DNA from: Paulownia fortunei
Taxonomy: Eukaryota; Streptophyta; Magnoliopsida; Lamiales; Paulowniaceae
NCBI GenBank assembly: GCA_019321725.1
Contig: CM033109.1
Location: forward strand, 11,749,993-11,813,992
Reading direction: 5' to 3'
Length of the DNA stretch: 64,000 nt
A program made the translations under genes and the position numbers. Of the stretch, positions 48,975 to 59,130 are shown piece after piece. Each line of letters opens with the position of its first letter. Positions within the stretch are counted from its first letter, which is position 1. The notes beneath the pieces are model-generated. The model did not search any database. It was not told the origin of the DNA and saw only the letters and a program-made list of their open reading frames with translations.

Positions 48975-49093
48975 GAATTTTCATTTGGAGGGAGTGGGAG
49001 GCATTTATAATTAAATATATTAATATAAATAAATATACTCTTGAATGCATGCTTATTTTTTTCCTCGTATTTTTTTAGATAACTTGTTTACAA

Positions 49094-50202
49094 ATGGCTA
49101 AACATTGAACTTGCATCTATTCTTGACACCAATAAACTCAACAGTCCCAACTATGTCGATTGGCTAAGGAATCATCAAATTATTTTCCTGTTTGAAAGGA
49201 GGGCTTACGTCCTTCATATGTCATTGCCATCGGCTCTACCAACGGATGCCACTAAGAAAGAGCTCATAGAACATCACAAGAAAGTTGACGATAATCTACA
49301 AGCTCGATGTTGTATGATAGCATTTAGGTCGAATGAGTTGCAAAGGCAACATGAGCATATGGAACACGCTATTGATATCCAACTTAATATGAAAGAATTG
49401 TATGATGAGTACCAAGTCTTGAAAGAGCTGTTACAATTCCATATGATGGAAGGTTCTTCAATCCAATTCCATATGATGGAAGGCTCTTCAGTCCAATTCC
49501 ATATGACGGAAGGTTCTTCGATCCATGACCATAGGCTAAAGGTGATAGCCTTGATCAAAAGGCTCGAGTCCCTTGAAGTCATTATGGACAATGAACTCTT
49601 TGTGGATCTCATATTACAATTGCTGCTACCCTCATTCAACACCTTTATGATTAACTTCAACATGCATAAGATGGATACTAGCCTTACTGAGCTAGTCGAC
49701 ATGTTTAAGATGATAAAATCCACCATGAAAAAAGAAGAAAATTGTCTTACTTGTTGGCTCTTATCCCAATCTAAGACCAAAAAATTGAAAACAAAAAAGG
49801 AACAATAAGGATTTTTCTAAAAAGGCCAAGAGTTTGAAGGCCTTCAGTGGAGTGAAAAAGAATTCCAAAGCTAAGGACAAGTGCCACCACTTCAGCAAGT
49901 TAAAGCATTAGAAGAGGAACTGCAAGGAGTACCTTGTGAGTCACCAGAAGAGTTCATGTATGTTCTTTGTTGAAGTTAACCTCCTAGTTAATAGCTTCTT
50001 AGGCATTAGATATCGACTGTGGCTCTCATCTATCCAATAATTTGTAGGTGATGACAGGAAGCAGGGAACCGAGTAGAGGAGAGCGAGTCCTAAAGCTTGG
50101 AAATGGAGCAAAGGTTGCTATATTAGCTATAGGAATTGTTTACTTAGCGTTAGGAGATAGTAGTAGGATAGTTTTACATTTTTGTCTTTATGTTCTAAAA
50201 AT
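49094..50202 (+). pseudogene. Copia gag, duplicated unit B, with start of protease
   Basis: A better preserved copy. The 196-codon open frame (49218-49808) starts MSLPSALPTDATKKELIEHH and includes LNMKELYDEYQVLKELLQ, three 10-residue tandem repeats, LIKRLESLEVIMDNELF, MDTSLTELVDMFKMI and a lysine-rich end. The 5' part (ILDTNKLNSPNYVDWLRNHQ) is out of frame. The zinc knuckle (CHHFSKLKH, stop, KRNCKEYL) shares the Cys-to-Phe change with unit A. The protease start reads LDIDCGSHLSNNL. Unit B covers 48975-50202. Confidence 0.85.
49434..49523 (+). repeat. In-frame 30-base triplication in gag
   Basis: Three adjacent 30-base units (49434, 49464, 49494) encode QFHMMEGSSI, QFHMMEGSSV and QFHMTEGSSI. 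Unit A of gag has only one corresponding segment (QCHTIKGFSI), as do ordinary copia gags (TKMTEGSSV-type). The units differ at one or two bases each. Confidence 0.95.
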
Positions 50203-50340
50203 AATAAAGGACATTGTCTATATTCCTATATTGGATAGAGAGGGCTATTATTTTTCAATAAATCATGAAAAGTGCCCCATTTATTTTGGTTCTTCATTAG
50301 AACTTTAACAAACGATTTATATATTGTCCAACCTAAAAAC
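50203..50340 (+). pseudogene. Copia GAG-pre-integrase segment
   Basis: Part of the 86-codon open frame 50048-50308. After the protease remnant (RVLKLGNGAKVAILAIGIVY) it reads YVLKIIKDIVYIPILDREGY and FSINHEKCPIYFGSSL. This is the linker between protease and integrase of copia polyproteins. Confidence 0.8.
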
Positions 50341-51500
50341 TCCATCTTGCGTATTCAATAAAGCAATAAATATAAATTTGATGATCATAGTTCCACATAC
50401 TTGTAGTATGCTAGACTAGGTCATATCTCTAAAAAGAGAATCGATAAGTTGACATAATTGCTTGGCTTTAAGGATGAGCAAGAAATGCCAACTTGTGAAT
50501 ATTACCTAAAAAAAAAATTGACCAAGTCGCCATTTGTTAGATAAGTGAAGCATGTTGCAAAATCTTTAGATTTGATCCAAACAGATATATGCAGGCCACT
50601 AAGTGTTAGTGCTTGAGGAAACTACCACTACTTAATTACATTTATCGATAATTATTCTAGGTATGGGTATATGTTGAGATACAAATCTAAAGTCTTTGAA
50701 AAGTTAAAAGACTTAAAGCATAAAGTGGAGAAACAAACTGGGTAAAGTAATTAAACTCAAGTCGCCATTTGTTAGATAAGTGAAGCATGTTGCCAAATCT
50801 TTAGATTTGATCCATACAGATATATACAGACCACTAAGTGTTAGTGCTTGAGGAAACTACCACTACTTAATTACGTTTATCGATAATTATTCTAGGTATG
50901 GGTATGTGTTGAGATACAAGTCTAAAGTCTCTGAAAAGTTAAAAGACTTAAAGCATGAAGTGGAGAAACAAACTGGGTGAAGTAATTAAGCTCTTAGATC
51001 TTATTGAGTAGGTGACTACTTAAGATCAAAGTTCCTTGATTATCTAAGGGAGAATGAGATTCTCTTGTATTGGATTCTGTCTGCAACTGGTCAACTCAAT
51101 ATAGTTGCTAAGAAAATGAATCAAACCTTGTTATACATGATTCAGTCTATGATGAGTTTCACTGGGATTTATCTTTCATTTTAAGACTGTGTTCTAAAAA
51201 CATTGACATTTCTGTTAAACAGAGTGTCAAGTAAGTCGGTGCCCAAAATACCATATGAGATGTGGTGTTGCAAGGTCCCTTCATACAAATACCTTAGGTT
51301 ATGGGTTTGCCCTGCTTATGTGAAGCAGCTAGTGGGAGATAAGTTGGATGCTTGATCCATCTTATGTAAGTTTGTGGGGTATCCAAATTAATCTATTGGA
51401 TACTATTTCTATGACTCATCAAAACAAAAAGATGTTTATTTCAAGAAATGTCACCTTACTAGAAAAAGAGTTTCAATTGGATAGAAATGATGAAGACGTA
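50341..51500 (+). pseudogene. Copia integrase with internal tandem duplication
   Basis: The zinc-binding region reads YARLGHISKKRIDKL and PTCEYYLKKKLTKSPF. The core starts SLDLIQTDICRPLSVSA (first Asp) and LITFIDNYSRYGYML, then KLKDLKHKVEKQTG. This core start is repeated almost identically: 50524-50758 and 50759-50993. After it come degraded traces of the second half (SDRGGEY- and ERRN-type motifs unrecoverable), the KVPSYKYLRLWVC-like segment and the C-terminal PSKQKDVYFKKCHLTRK. Many stops make it dead. Confidence 0.8.
50524..50993 (+). repeat. 235-bp tandem duplication in integrase
   Basis: Both copies start AAGTCGCCATTTGTTAGATA and end near GGGT(A/G)AAGTAATTAA(A/G)CTC. They differ at only a handful of bases. 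Both carry the same stop codons, so the copy arose after the gene had decayed. Confidence 0.95.
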
Positions 51501-51689
51501 GAACTTAAAGAGATTCAATAACCATAAACCATCCTACAAGAGACAGTAGTGCCAGAATCACAAACAACTAACACTTTATCACATAGCCTCCTAAGAGATC
51601 CGAAAGGATCTCAAAGCTATTAAGAGGTATGGTGTTTTGTTGGAGAATAACAAGGAGAAGTATTCTTTGGATAGTGATCTAAGGAATTA

Positions 51690-52560
51690 TGGAAAAAGAT
51701 GTCGAACTTCGACTCTAGAAAATGGAAAGAGGTCATGCAAGCTGAAATGGACTCTATGTACTCTAACAAGATGTGGACTTTGATGGACCCACCACAGGGT
51801 ATTGGCCATTATCTATAAATGGGTTTATAAGCGGAAGCTTTGAGTAGATGGAGAGGTAGTGACCTATAATGTATAACTGCTTGCAAAGGGTTATACTTAA
51901 AGGTAAGGCATTGACTATGAGAAAGCCTTCTCACCAGTGGCAATGCTAAAATCTATTCATATATTGCTTGTCATATCAGCATATTGTGACTACGACATAT
52001 GAAAAATGGATGTAAAGACTGCCTTCCTCAATGATAGTACTAAGGAAGAGAATTATATGAGGCACTGGAATCTCCGATTCAATAAGAGATTCAAATCATT
52101 TGGTTTTCTCAAGAATCAAAATGAACCCTGTATGTATGAAAAGGTTAGTGGGAGCTCAGTGATATTTGTTGTGCTTTACATTGATGACATCCTACTCATT
52201 GAGAATGATGTAGGGATGTTGTAGCCAACGAAGGCTTGGTTGTCTACTCAATTCTCCATATAATATTTAGGATAAGCATCCTATATCTAGGGGATTAGGA
52301 TCTATAGAGATAGATCTAAGAGAATGATCAGATTATCCAAATCCACATACATAGATAAAATGCTAAAGAGGTTTAGTATGGAAAAGTCTAAAAGAGAATT
52401 CATAACCATGAGTTATAGGGTCTCTCTTTTGAAGTTCATGTCCCTAATGACTCTAGAGGAAAGAGAAATAATAACTCGCATACCATATGCTTCTACTATT
52501 GGAAGCATTATGTATGCCATGAAATGTACACAACCTGATATGGATATACTTTGAGTGTCA
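51690..52560 (+). pseudogene. Copia reverse transcriptase remnant
   Basis: MQAEMDSMYSNKMWTLMDPP (51730-51795), a frameshifted Y(K)WVYKRKL, MDVKTAFLNDSTKEENYM (52006), then a deletion of the palm region, FGFLKNQNEPCMYEKVSGSS, and the active-site stretch FVVLYIDDILLIENDVGML (YIDD instead of YVDD). SKSTYIDKMLKRFSMEKSKR and IPYASTIGSIMYAMKCTQPD (52324-52554) follow. It is shortened and broken by stops. Confidence 0.85.
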
Positions 52561-53138
52561 TAAGCTGATATCAGTCCAATCCAAGCGATGAGCACTAGAA
52601 GGTTGTAAAGACGATCATTAAGTACTTACAAAGGACTAAGGATATCTTCTTGGATTTCATAATGGAGAATTAAAGCAAGAAGGCTTCAACAATTCTAGAT
52701 TTTAATCTAATGTAGATAATTCTTAGTTTGTGTCAAGATTTGTATTCACCCTAAATAGTAGGGCGATCATCTAGAAGAGTTCCAAGTAGGAGTGATCACG
52801 GATTCTACTACGAGGTTGAATACATCGTTGCAAGTGATGTAGCGAAATAGGGTGTTTAGATGGGGAACTTCATCCAAGAGTTGGGCATAGTTTTGTCTGT
52901 TATTGATCTAATTATGATCTACTATGATAACAATGGGGCTGTTGCACAAGCAAATGAGCCAACATCTCATCAAAGATCCAAGCACATTATGAGATGCCAT
53001 TTGATGTAAGAGATCACTAGAGAGGTGATGTTTAAGTGGAGCGAGTATCCTCGGCAGAAAATATAACAAATTCACTAAGAAAGTCCTTAGCTCAAAGAGT
53101 ATTTGAAGGACATCTTGAGAAGATGGTTTTTTGATACA
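52561..53138 (+). pseudogene. Copia RNase H remnant
   Basis: VEYIVASDVAK and MGNFIQELGIVLSVIDL (the AAEYIA..A motif region), then DNNGAVAQANEPTSHQRSKH and IMRCHLM, with KEYLKDILRRWFF at the end. These match RNase H of the same copia lineage as the element at 12280-18566. It is followed by the polypurine tract AAGCAAGTGGAGAT and the 3' LTR. Confidence 0.85.
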
Positions 53139-53168
53139 TGGACAATTAACTCTAAAGCAAGTGGAGAT

Positions 53169-54375
53169 TGTTAGAGTAGTGACCGACGAGCCAATTAGTG
53201 GCGAGCTTTTATACTATTGTAAAGATAATCTAATTCATAATGTTTAGAAAAGCTTTATCTTTAATTATTGTGTCAATTTGATAAAAGTTCCTATATCATA
53301 TACAACTACAGGGCATGGTCGTGCATATTATAGTGACCATAGAACAAACCTCTATGGCTTTGATCTCAAAATTATTTTGAGTCAAAGGTTCACCAAGATG
53401 AGACATCAGTAAGGCTGATAGATCACATACACAATGCATGCTCAAAAAGAGGATGTCTCATTCCATAGATATTAACATATGAAATTCTCAATTAGAAATA
53501 TCATTTTTCGAATGAAAATTTTCTAGTTAGATAGTGCATTAACTAGTCCTACGACTTGAGGCACTATAGTAACCTTGTGCATGATATCATACACTTTAAT
53601 TTATTTCCCGATTGCATGACAACCACAAGGGATTTTGGTTAGGTGTAGGTTTTTGTGTATAGAGGTTAATGAGTAGCCAACAAAAAATATGCCACTTATC
53701 TAGTAGAATAGGTAAATCTCCTAGGTTTCATAATTCTTGATCTTGAAGACCTCGGTCAAGCAAGAAGAATAGTAAACCGTATTTGCACCGTACTTGTAAT
53801 CAAAATAGGTTCGCTTGCTATTCACCTAAGACTAGGTAGTCAAGATGCACTGCTAGGTGCTTCCCTTGACTTGTGAGGTTATTGAAATTAATGAGTTAAT
53901 TTCAATCAGATTAACTATAAAAAATTAAAACATTCATAAGTTGCAAACTAGTGCTAATTTAGTTGTGAACCTAAGGGGTTACACACAAAATGAGATAGTC
54001 CACTTCTAATCTATTTTAATAACCAAGGCGTTGGATTGAGTTAATTTATGGAGATTAATTAACTTGAGTTGAAATTAATTTAAAGAGTTAAATTAATTCA
54101 TTCAATTAAATAATAGGATTATTTAATTAGACATAATGAACATTAAAGGCTTATGAGTAAGTTAATTAATTGATTGGATCAATTAATTGGATAGGCTTAA
54201 ATAAATTTAAGGGGTTAAATTTAATTAACTTATTAAAATAATAAATTTATTTTAATTGGGCCTAATTTAATGAGGTAGCTTTTTTTTGAACAAATTAATT
54301 AAATAATTGTATCAATTAATTGAATTGAGCTTTATTAATTAATGGAAATGAAGTAATTAGATTTTAATATGTTAA
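53169..54375 (+). repeat. 3' LTR of the + copia, truncated
   Basis: TGTTAGAGTAGTGACCGACG directly after the polypurine tract. It matches the 5' LTR (without the MITE-like insert) to a point equivalent to about 42720. The last 630 bases of the LTR are missing. From 54376 the sequence is the same LTR in opposite orientation. Confidence 0.85.
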
Positions 54376-55652
54376 AAGATAAATTGGATAAATTAATTTT
54401 ATACCTTAAATTAATTTATGCCCATCTTAATTAATTGATATATTCAATTAATTTAACTTCTCATGAGCTCTTAATCTTATTAGGTTCAACTAATTAATAT
54501 ATTATTTAAATTAATTAATTAATTTTACCTCTTTAAATTAATTTTACCTCATTAATTAATCTCCATTAGCTAATTTAATCCAACTCCTTGGATTACGTTT
54601 TAGATTAGAAGTGGACTTTTTAAATTTAAATGTGATTCTTTAAGTTCACAACTAAGCTAGCAATGGGCTCGCAACTCTTGCGACTTAGTTGAATAAATAA
54701 AATATTTGAATTAATTAATTAATCATCTTGGAATTAACTCCTTAAATTCAAGAATTTCACAAGTCTTGGGAAGCATCTAATAGTACATCATGACTATCTA
54801 TTTTTAGATGAAATAGCAGTGAACCTATTTCTTATTACGAGTACCAGCAAGTACAGTGCTTCTATCTCTTATTCTCCCGATTAAGTTTAGGGCCTAGATT
54901 TTTAGTCGAAACTGTATTTAACTGAAGAACTATAATTGCATTCGCAATCGCATTGACTCATTGATGAATCATTAGAAAACCCTCATTTAATATTCATCAT
55001 GTCTTAACTAAGGACTTCGGAGTCATGGACCAGGGAATGCATAGAAAATTCACCTATTCAGTAAGATAAGTAACATATACTTTATTGGTCACTCATTAAC
55101 CTACATACAAGAAGATATTTCACCCAACATATTCCCCGTGATTGTCAGGCAATCGGAAAATATATCAAAATACAATATTTTGTGCACAATGTACAAAAGT
55201 GCCTCAAGTCCAAGTATTAATTTATGCCATATCATTTCTTGGACATTCCCATTCAACAAACAACATTTCCATTTGGGAATTTCCCAATGGGGTTGTTTAG
55301 TATATTTGTTTCCTAACATACACAAGCACTAGTGTCCCTACACGGATGCCTTTGGAGTTAAACATCATCCTTTCGAGCATGCATCATGTGTGCAAGTCTT
55401 GTCGGGCTTGTCCATGTCCCATCTCAATGAACCCTCAACTTGGAATGAATTTAGGACCAAAGTCATAGAGGTATATTCCATGATTGTTATCATATGCACG
55501 ACCAAGCCTATAGCTATGTATGGTCTAAAGGCTTTATCTTATTAAATTAAAATAATTGAAGTTGCCAACTTATTAATACACATTGAATAAGATTGTCCAT
55601 TACAAAAGTAAAGATGCGATCACTGATTAATAGGTCGGGTACTAATCTAACA
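54376..55652 (-). repeat. Inverted copia LTR piece (U3 side)
   Basis: Reverse complement of the family LTR start: it ends (+) GGTCGGGTACTAATCTAACA at 55652, i.e. TGTTAGATTAGTACC on the - strand. It includes the CCCATCTCAATGAACC and CCTATAGCTATGTATGG-like segments seen at 14110-14240. It lies head-to-head with 53169-54375 without spacer. No copia internal sequence follows at 55653, so this is a truncated or solo LTR, or the missing part of the LTR at 39724-40589. Confidence 0.75.
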
Positions 55653-56253
55653 CAACACTCATAAAAGATACCTCAAAGAGAGTTGTAGTGAGATTGGTTC
55701 CAAGTATTCCAATGATGAGCATAGGAAAGATCCCCCTCAGTCGAGATTCATCGCTGGCTCCCAAGAGGCCAAGAAGAGAAGAGTTGCAAAGAAGAGAAGC
55801 ACATACCATGAAGAAGTTAGTAGTCGAGCATCTCTTCCTAAAGATGATGTGAGGCAAAATCCAAAAAAGATCCCCATGACACAAGAGGTCGTATAAAGGA
55901 GTACAAGCCACTAGAAAAAGCATCCCTGAACCACTACCCTTTCTCCACCATTATCTTAGTTGAATCCCTCCCTTCAAGTGTCAAGGTGTCAAACTTATCA
56001 AATTATGATAAAATCGAGACCCATAGATACTTAGACAAGTTTTATGCTAAAGTAGATCTATGCAACTTGTGCGATGCTGCTTATTTCAAGATGCTGCTTA
56101 AAATTTATCGTACATTAAAGTTTCAAGAGGAACCATATACTTGTAATAGGATTGAAATGTTAGAAACTTGCTTGCATGATCATTTTCTCAAACAAATTCC
56201 TATCGAACCTTTAGAGTAATGCATTGTTCATTCCATAATACAAGGCAATCACC
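55653..56253 (+). pseudogene. 5' remnant of Athila-type element (gag/protease zone)
   Basis: Weakly coding-like sequence. A 77-codon frame (55986-56219) ends HDHFLKQIPIEPLE, then out of frame CIVHSIIQGNHHDI, which resembles the acidic spacer between protease and RT in Athila-type pol. Before it, 55700-55900 is Arg/Lys/Ser-rich and could be gag, but no motif is certain. Neither protease nor a 5' LTR is recognisable, so the element is truncated at its 5' end. Confidence 0.45.
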
Positions 56254-57591
56254 ATGATATTGATAATGACGAAAATACATTACTTGCTCTTTCTTGAATC
56301 AGGAGAGGTGGAGTTGAAGAAGGATCAATGCAAGGAAGTAATAGTAGATTCCTCAATCAAGGAACAATCAATTTTATTGGAGTTGAAAGCACTTCCCGAT
56401 CATTTACGGTATGAATTTCTAGGTGCTAACAACACTTATTCAGTAATTATTTCAGCATCATTATCTCCATTAGAGGTTGAAAAGTTGCTTCGTGTTTTAA
56501 GAAAGCATAAATCTGCTATTGGTTGGTCAATTTTTGATTTAAAAGGTATTAGTCCATCAATTGTCATGCATAAAATCTTAATGGAAGAATCTTACAAACC
56601 ATCTATTGAATATCAACATAGACTAAATCCTACAATGAAAGAGGTTATAAGAAATGAAGTTTTGAAATGGTTGAATGCTGGAATTATTTATGCAATTTCT
56701 GATAGTTCTTGGGTGAGTTCAGTTCAAGTAGTTCCAAAAAAGGATGGCATGACCATAATTCAAAATGATAATAATGAACTAATACCAACAAGAACGATCA
56801 CAGGTTAGCGAGTATGTATTGATTATAAAAAACTCAACAAAGCTACTCGTAAGGACCATTTTTCCCTCCTATTTATTGATCAAATGTTAGACCAACTTAC
56901 AGGGTATCAATACTATTATTTTCTTGATGGTTATTCGGGGTATAATCAAATTGTCATAGGACCCGAAGATCAAGAGAAAACAACATTCACATGCCCTTAT
57001 AGTACTTTTGCTTTTCGAAGAATGCCATTTGGATTATGTAATGCCCTGGCTACATTTCAAAGATGCATGATGGCAATTTTTCATGATATGGTGGAGAACA
57101 TAATGGAAATTTTTATGGATGATTTTTCAGTGTTTAGCTCCTCATTTGATACATGTCTACATGATCTTTCTTTTGTTTTGCAAAGATGTGAGGAGACTAA
57201 CCTTGTTTTAAATTTGGAAAAATACCATGTTATGGTAAAAAAAGGTATTGTTTTAGATCATCGAGAGTCCTGCGAAGGACTTGAGGTAGACCAAGAAAAA
57301 AATATTGCTATTGAAAAACCTCCACCACCAAGCAATGTGAAAGTTATTCGTAGTTTTTTAGGACATGTCGGGTTTTATAGGAGATTCATTAAAGATTTTT
57401 CAAAAATTATAAAACCTTTATGCAAACTTTTGGAAAAAGATAAGCTATTTGACTTTAATGTTGATTACTTACAAGCCTTTGATCACATCAAGAAGGCTCT
57501 TATTTCATCTTCTATTATGGGGTATCGGATTAGACCCAGCCATTTGAACTTATGTGTGATGCTAGTGATTATGTGGTTGGAGCAGTGTTAA
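56254..57591 (+). pseudogene. Athila-type gypsy reverse transcriptase
   Basis: Linker LELKALPDHLRYEFLG, then LMEESYKPSIEYQHRLNP, ISDSSWVSSVQVVPKKDGM and ELIPTRTITG. A stop (TAG, 56806-56808) replaces the conserved Trp of TGWRVCIDY, and RT continues VCIDYKKLNKATRKDHFS, YFLDGYSGYNQIVIGPED, FAFRRMPFGLCNALATFQRC and the active site EIFMDDFSVF (near 57110). CEETNLVLNLEKYHVMVKKG and FLGHVGFYRRFIKDFSKI follow. The 235-codon stretch 56884-57591 is open. A frameshift near 57530 separates it from RNase H. Sequence hallmarks match the Athila lineage of Ty3/gypsy. Confidence 0.93.
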
Positions 57592-57870
57592 GACAAAGAA
57601 AAGATAAGATTTTCAAGGCCATTTACTATACAAGCCGAACACTTGATCATCAACAAAATTACACCACCACTAAAAAGGAATTGTTAGCTATTTTTTTTGC
57701 ATTTGATAAATTTCATGCTTATCTTATAGGTACCAAGGTGGTAATGTATACCGATCACATTGCTATTACATACCTATTTGCTAAAAAAAAGCAAAACCAA
57801 GGCTAATCCGGTGGATACTCCTTCTTTAAGAATTTGATCTTGAAATCAAAGATAAGAAGGGAAGTGAAAA
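57552..57870 (+). pseudogene. Athila-type RNase H
   Basis: MCDASDYVVGAVLRQRKDKI, AIYYTSRTLDHQQNYTTTKK, ELLAIFFAFDKFHAYLIGTK, VVMYTDHIAITYLFAKK. The catalytic carboxylates CDAS, the Glu in TTTKKELL, and YTDH are all kept. A frameshift near 57785 leads to AKPRLIRWILLL, a stop in place of Gln (CAA to TAA), EFDLEIKDKKGSENVVVDHL. Confidence 0.9.
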
Positions 57871-57871
57871 T

Positions 57872-59130
57872 GTGGTGGTGGATCACTTATCAAGGTTGGA
57901 GCAAAAAAATGAGAACTTTGAAAGGCCAATTAAAGAATTTTTCCCAGATGAGTTTATTTTAGCAATTAAAGATAATTTACCTTGGTATGTAGATTTTGTG
58001 AATTATCTTGCAGGTGGATTATTGCCCCTGGACCTCACATATCATCAAAAGAAAAAATTCTTACATGATGTGAAATCATATCTATGTGATGATCCCTTGC
58101 TTTTCAAAAGGTGTTCAGATTCTGTGATTCGGAGATGCATTCCAATGGAGAAAACAAATGAAATTCTCAAGCGTTATCATTCATCCCCATGTGGTGGTCA
58201 TTTTGGACCAACAAGAACAGCTTCTATGGTATTTCAATCTAGTTTTTATTAGCCAACTTCGTTTAAGGATTGTTATGCTTTTATGCAGACATGTGACCAG
58301 TGTCAAAGGGATGGAATAATTATAAGATGCCATGAGCTTCCTTTGACTAACATGATAGAAGTTGAACTTTTTGATGTTTGGGGGATTGACTTCATGGGAC
58401 CATTTCCTCCATCAAATGGTCAATCATACATTTTGCTTGCTATGGATTATGTTTCCAAGTGGATAGAAGTAATTGCCACACATACTAATGATGCCAAGGT
58501 AGTGCTTAAATTCTTACACAAATATATTTTCACTCATTTTGGCACACCTAGAGCAATTGTAAGTGATGAAGGTTCTCATTTTTTTATTAAAATGTTTAAT
58601 AACCTTTTGGCTAAGTATGGTGTAAGACACAAGGTAGCTCTTGGATACCACCCTCAATCAATTGGACAAACTGAAATCTCAAATCGAGAAGTGAAGCAAA
58701 TCCTTGAGAAAATAGTAAGCATTAATTGAAAGGATTGGGCACATAAGCTTGATGATGCATTGTGGGCATACCGCACAGCATATAAAACTCCTATAAGTAT
58801 GTCTCTTTGTCGATTAGTTTAAGAAAAAGCTTGTCACCTCCCTATTGAGTTAGAACATAGAGCATATTGGGCTGTACAACAATTAAATTTTGATACAAAA
58901 GCAATTGGAGAAAAAAAATTGTTGTAACTCAATGAAATAGAGGAATTTAGGCTTGATGCCTATGAAAATGCAAAAATTTATAAAGAAAAAACAAAACAAT
59001 GGCATGACAAAATGATCTTGAGAAGGGAATTTCAACTCGGACAACTTGTGTTGCTTTTAATTCTAGATTAAAACTTTTTCCAAGAAAATTGAAATCTAGA
59101 TGGTCGGGTCCCTTCATTGTCAACAAGACA
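57872..59130 (+). pseudogene. Athila-type integrase
   Basis: The N-terminal part DHLSRLEQKNENFERPIKEF is the RNase H-integrase spacer. The zinc-binding domain has H of RYHSSPCGGHFGP and C of TCDQCQRDG. Between them a TAG (58250-58252) replaces Trp of FYWPT. The core shows WGIDFMGPFPPSNGQSYIL (first Asp), AIVSDEGSHFF (second Asp) and SIGQTEISNREVKQILEKIV (Glu). The C-terminal part [37 protein letters not shown] and [20 protein letters not shown] follows with two or more stops and frameshifts, ending near FPRKLKSRWSGPFIV. Open stretches: 57872-58252 and 58283-58729. Confidence 0.92.

Larger units (their letters stand above)
40590..54375 (+). mobile_element. Ty1/copia element (+) with nested insertions and internal duplications
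   Basis: Order: 5' LTR (40590-43351, with MITE-like insert), primer site (43353), leader with solo gypsy LTR (43799-46655), gag unit A, gag unit B, protease, integrase with a tandem duplication, RT, RNase H, polypurine tract (CAAGTGGAGAT, to 53168) and a truncated 3' LTR (53169-54375). Without the inserts and duplications its length would be ordinary for a long-LTR copia. All ORFs are broken. It is a dead element. Confidence 0.85.

Noticed and set aside
49274..49780. 168-codon open frame on the - strand opposite copia gag
   Set aside because: Shadow of the gag frame on the other strand; its repeats mirror the gag 30-base triplication.
2296..54375. TTAATTAATT-rich segments as a possible satellite or origin
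   Set aside because: They recur at the same position in every LTR of one copia family, so they are part of the LTR.
55642..55923. 93-codon - strand frame rich in Leu and Cys, membrane-like
   Set aside because: Lies opposite the Arg/Lys/Ser-rich start of the Athila-type element; likely a shadow frame.
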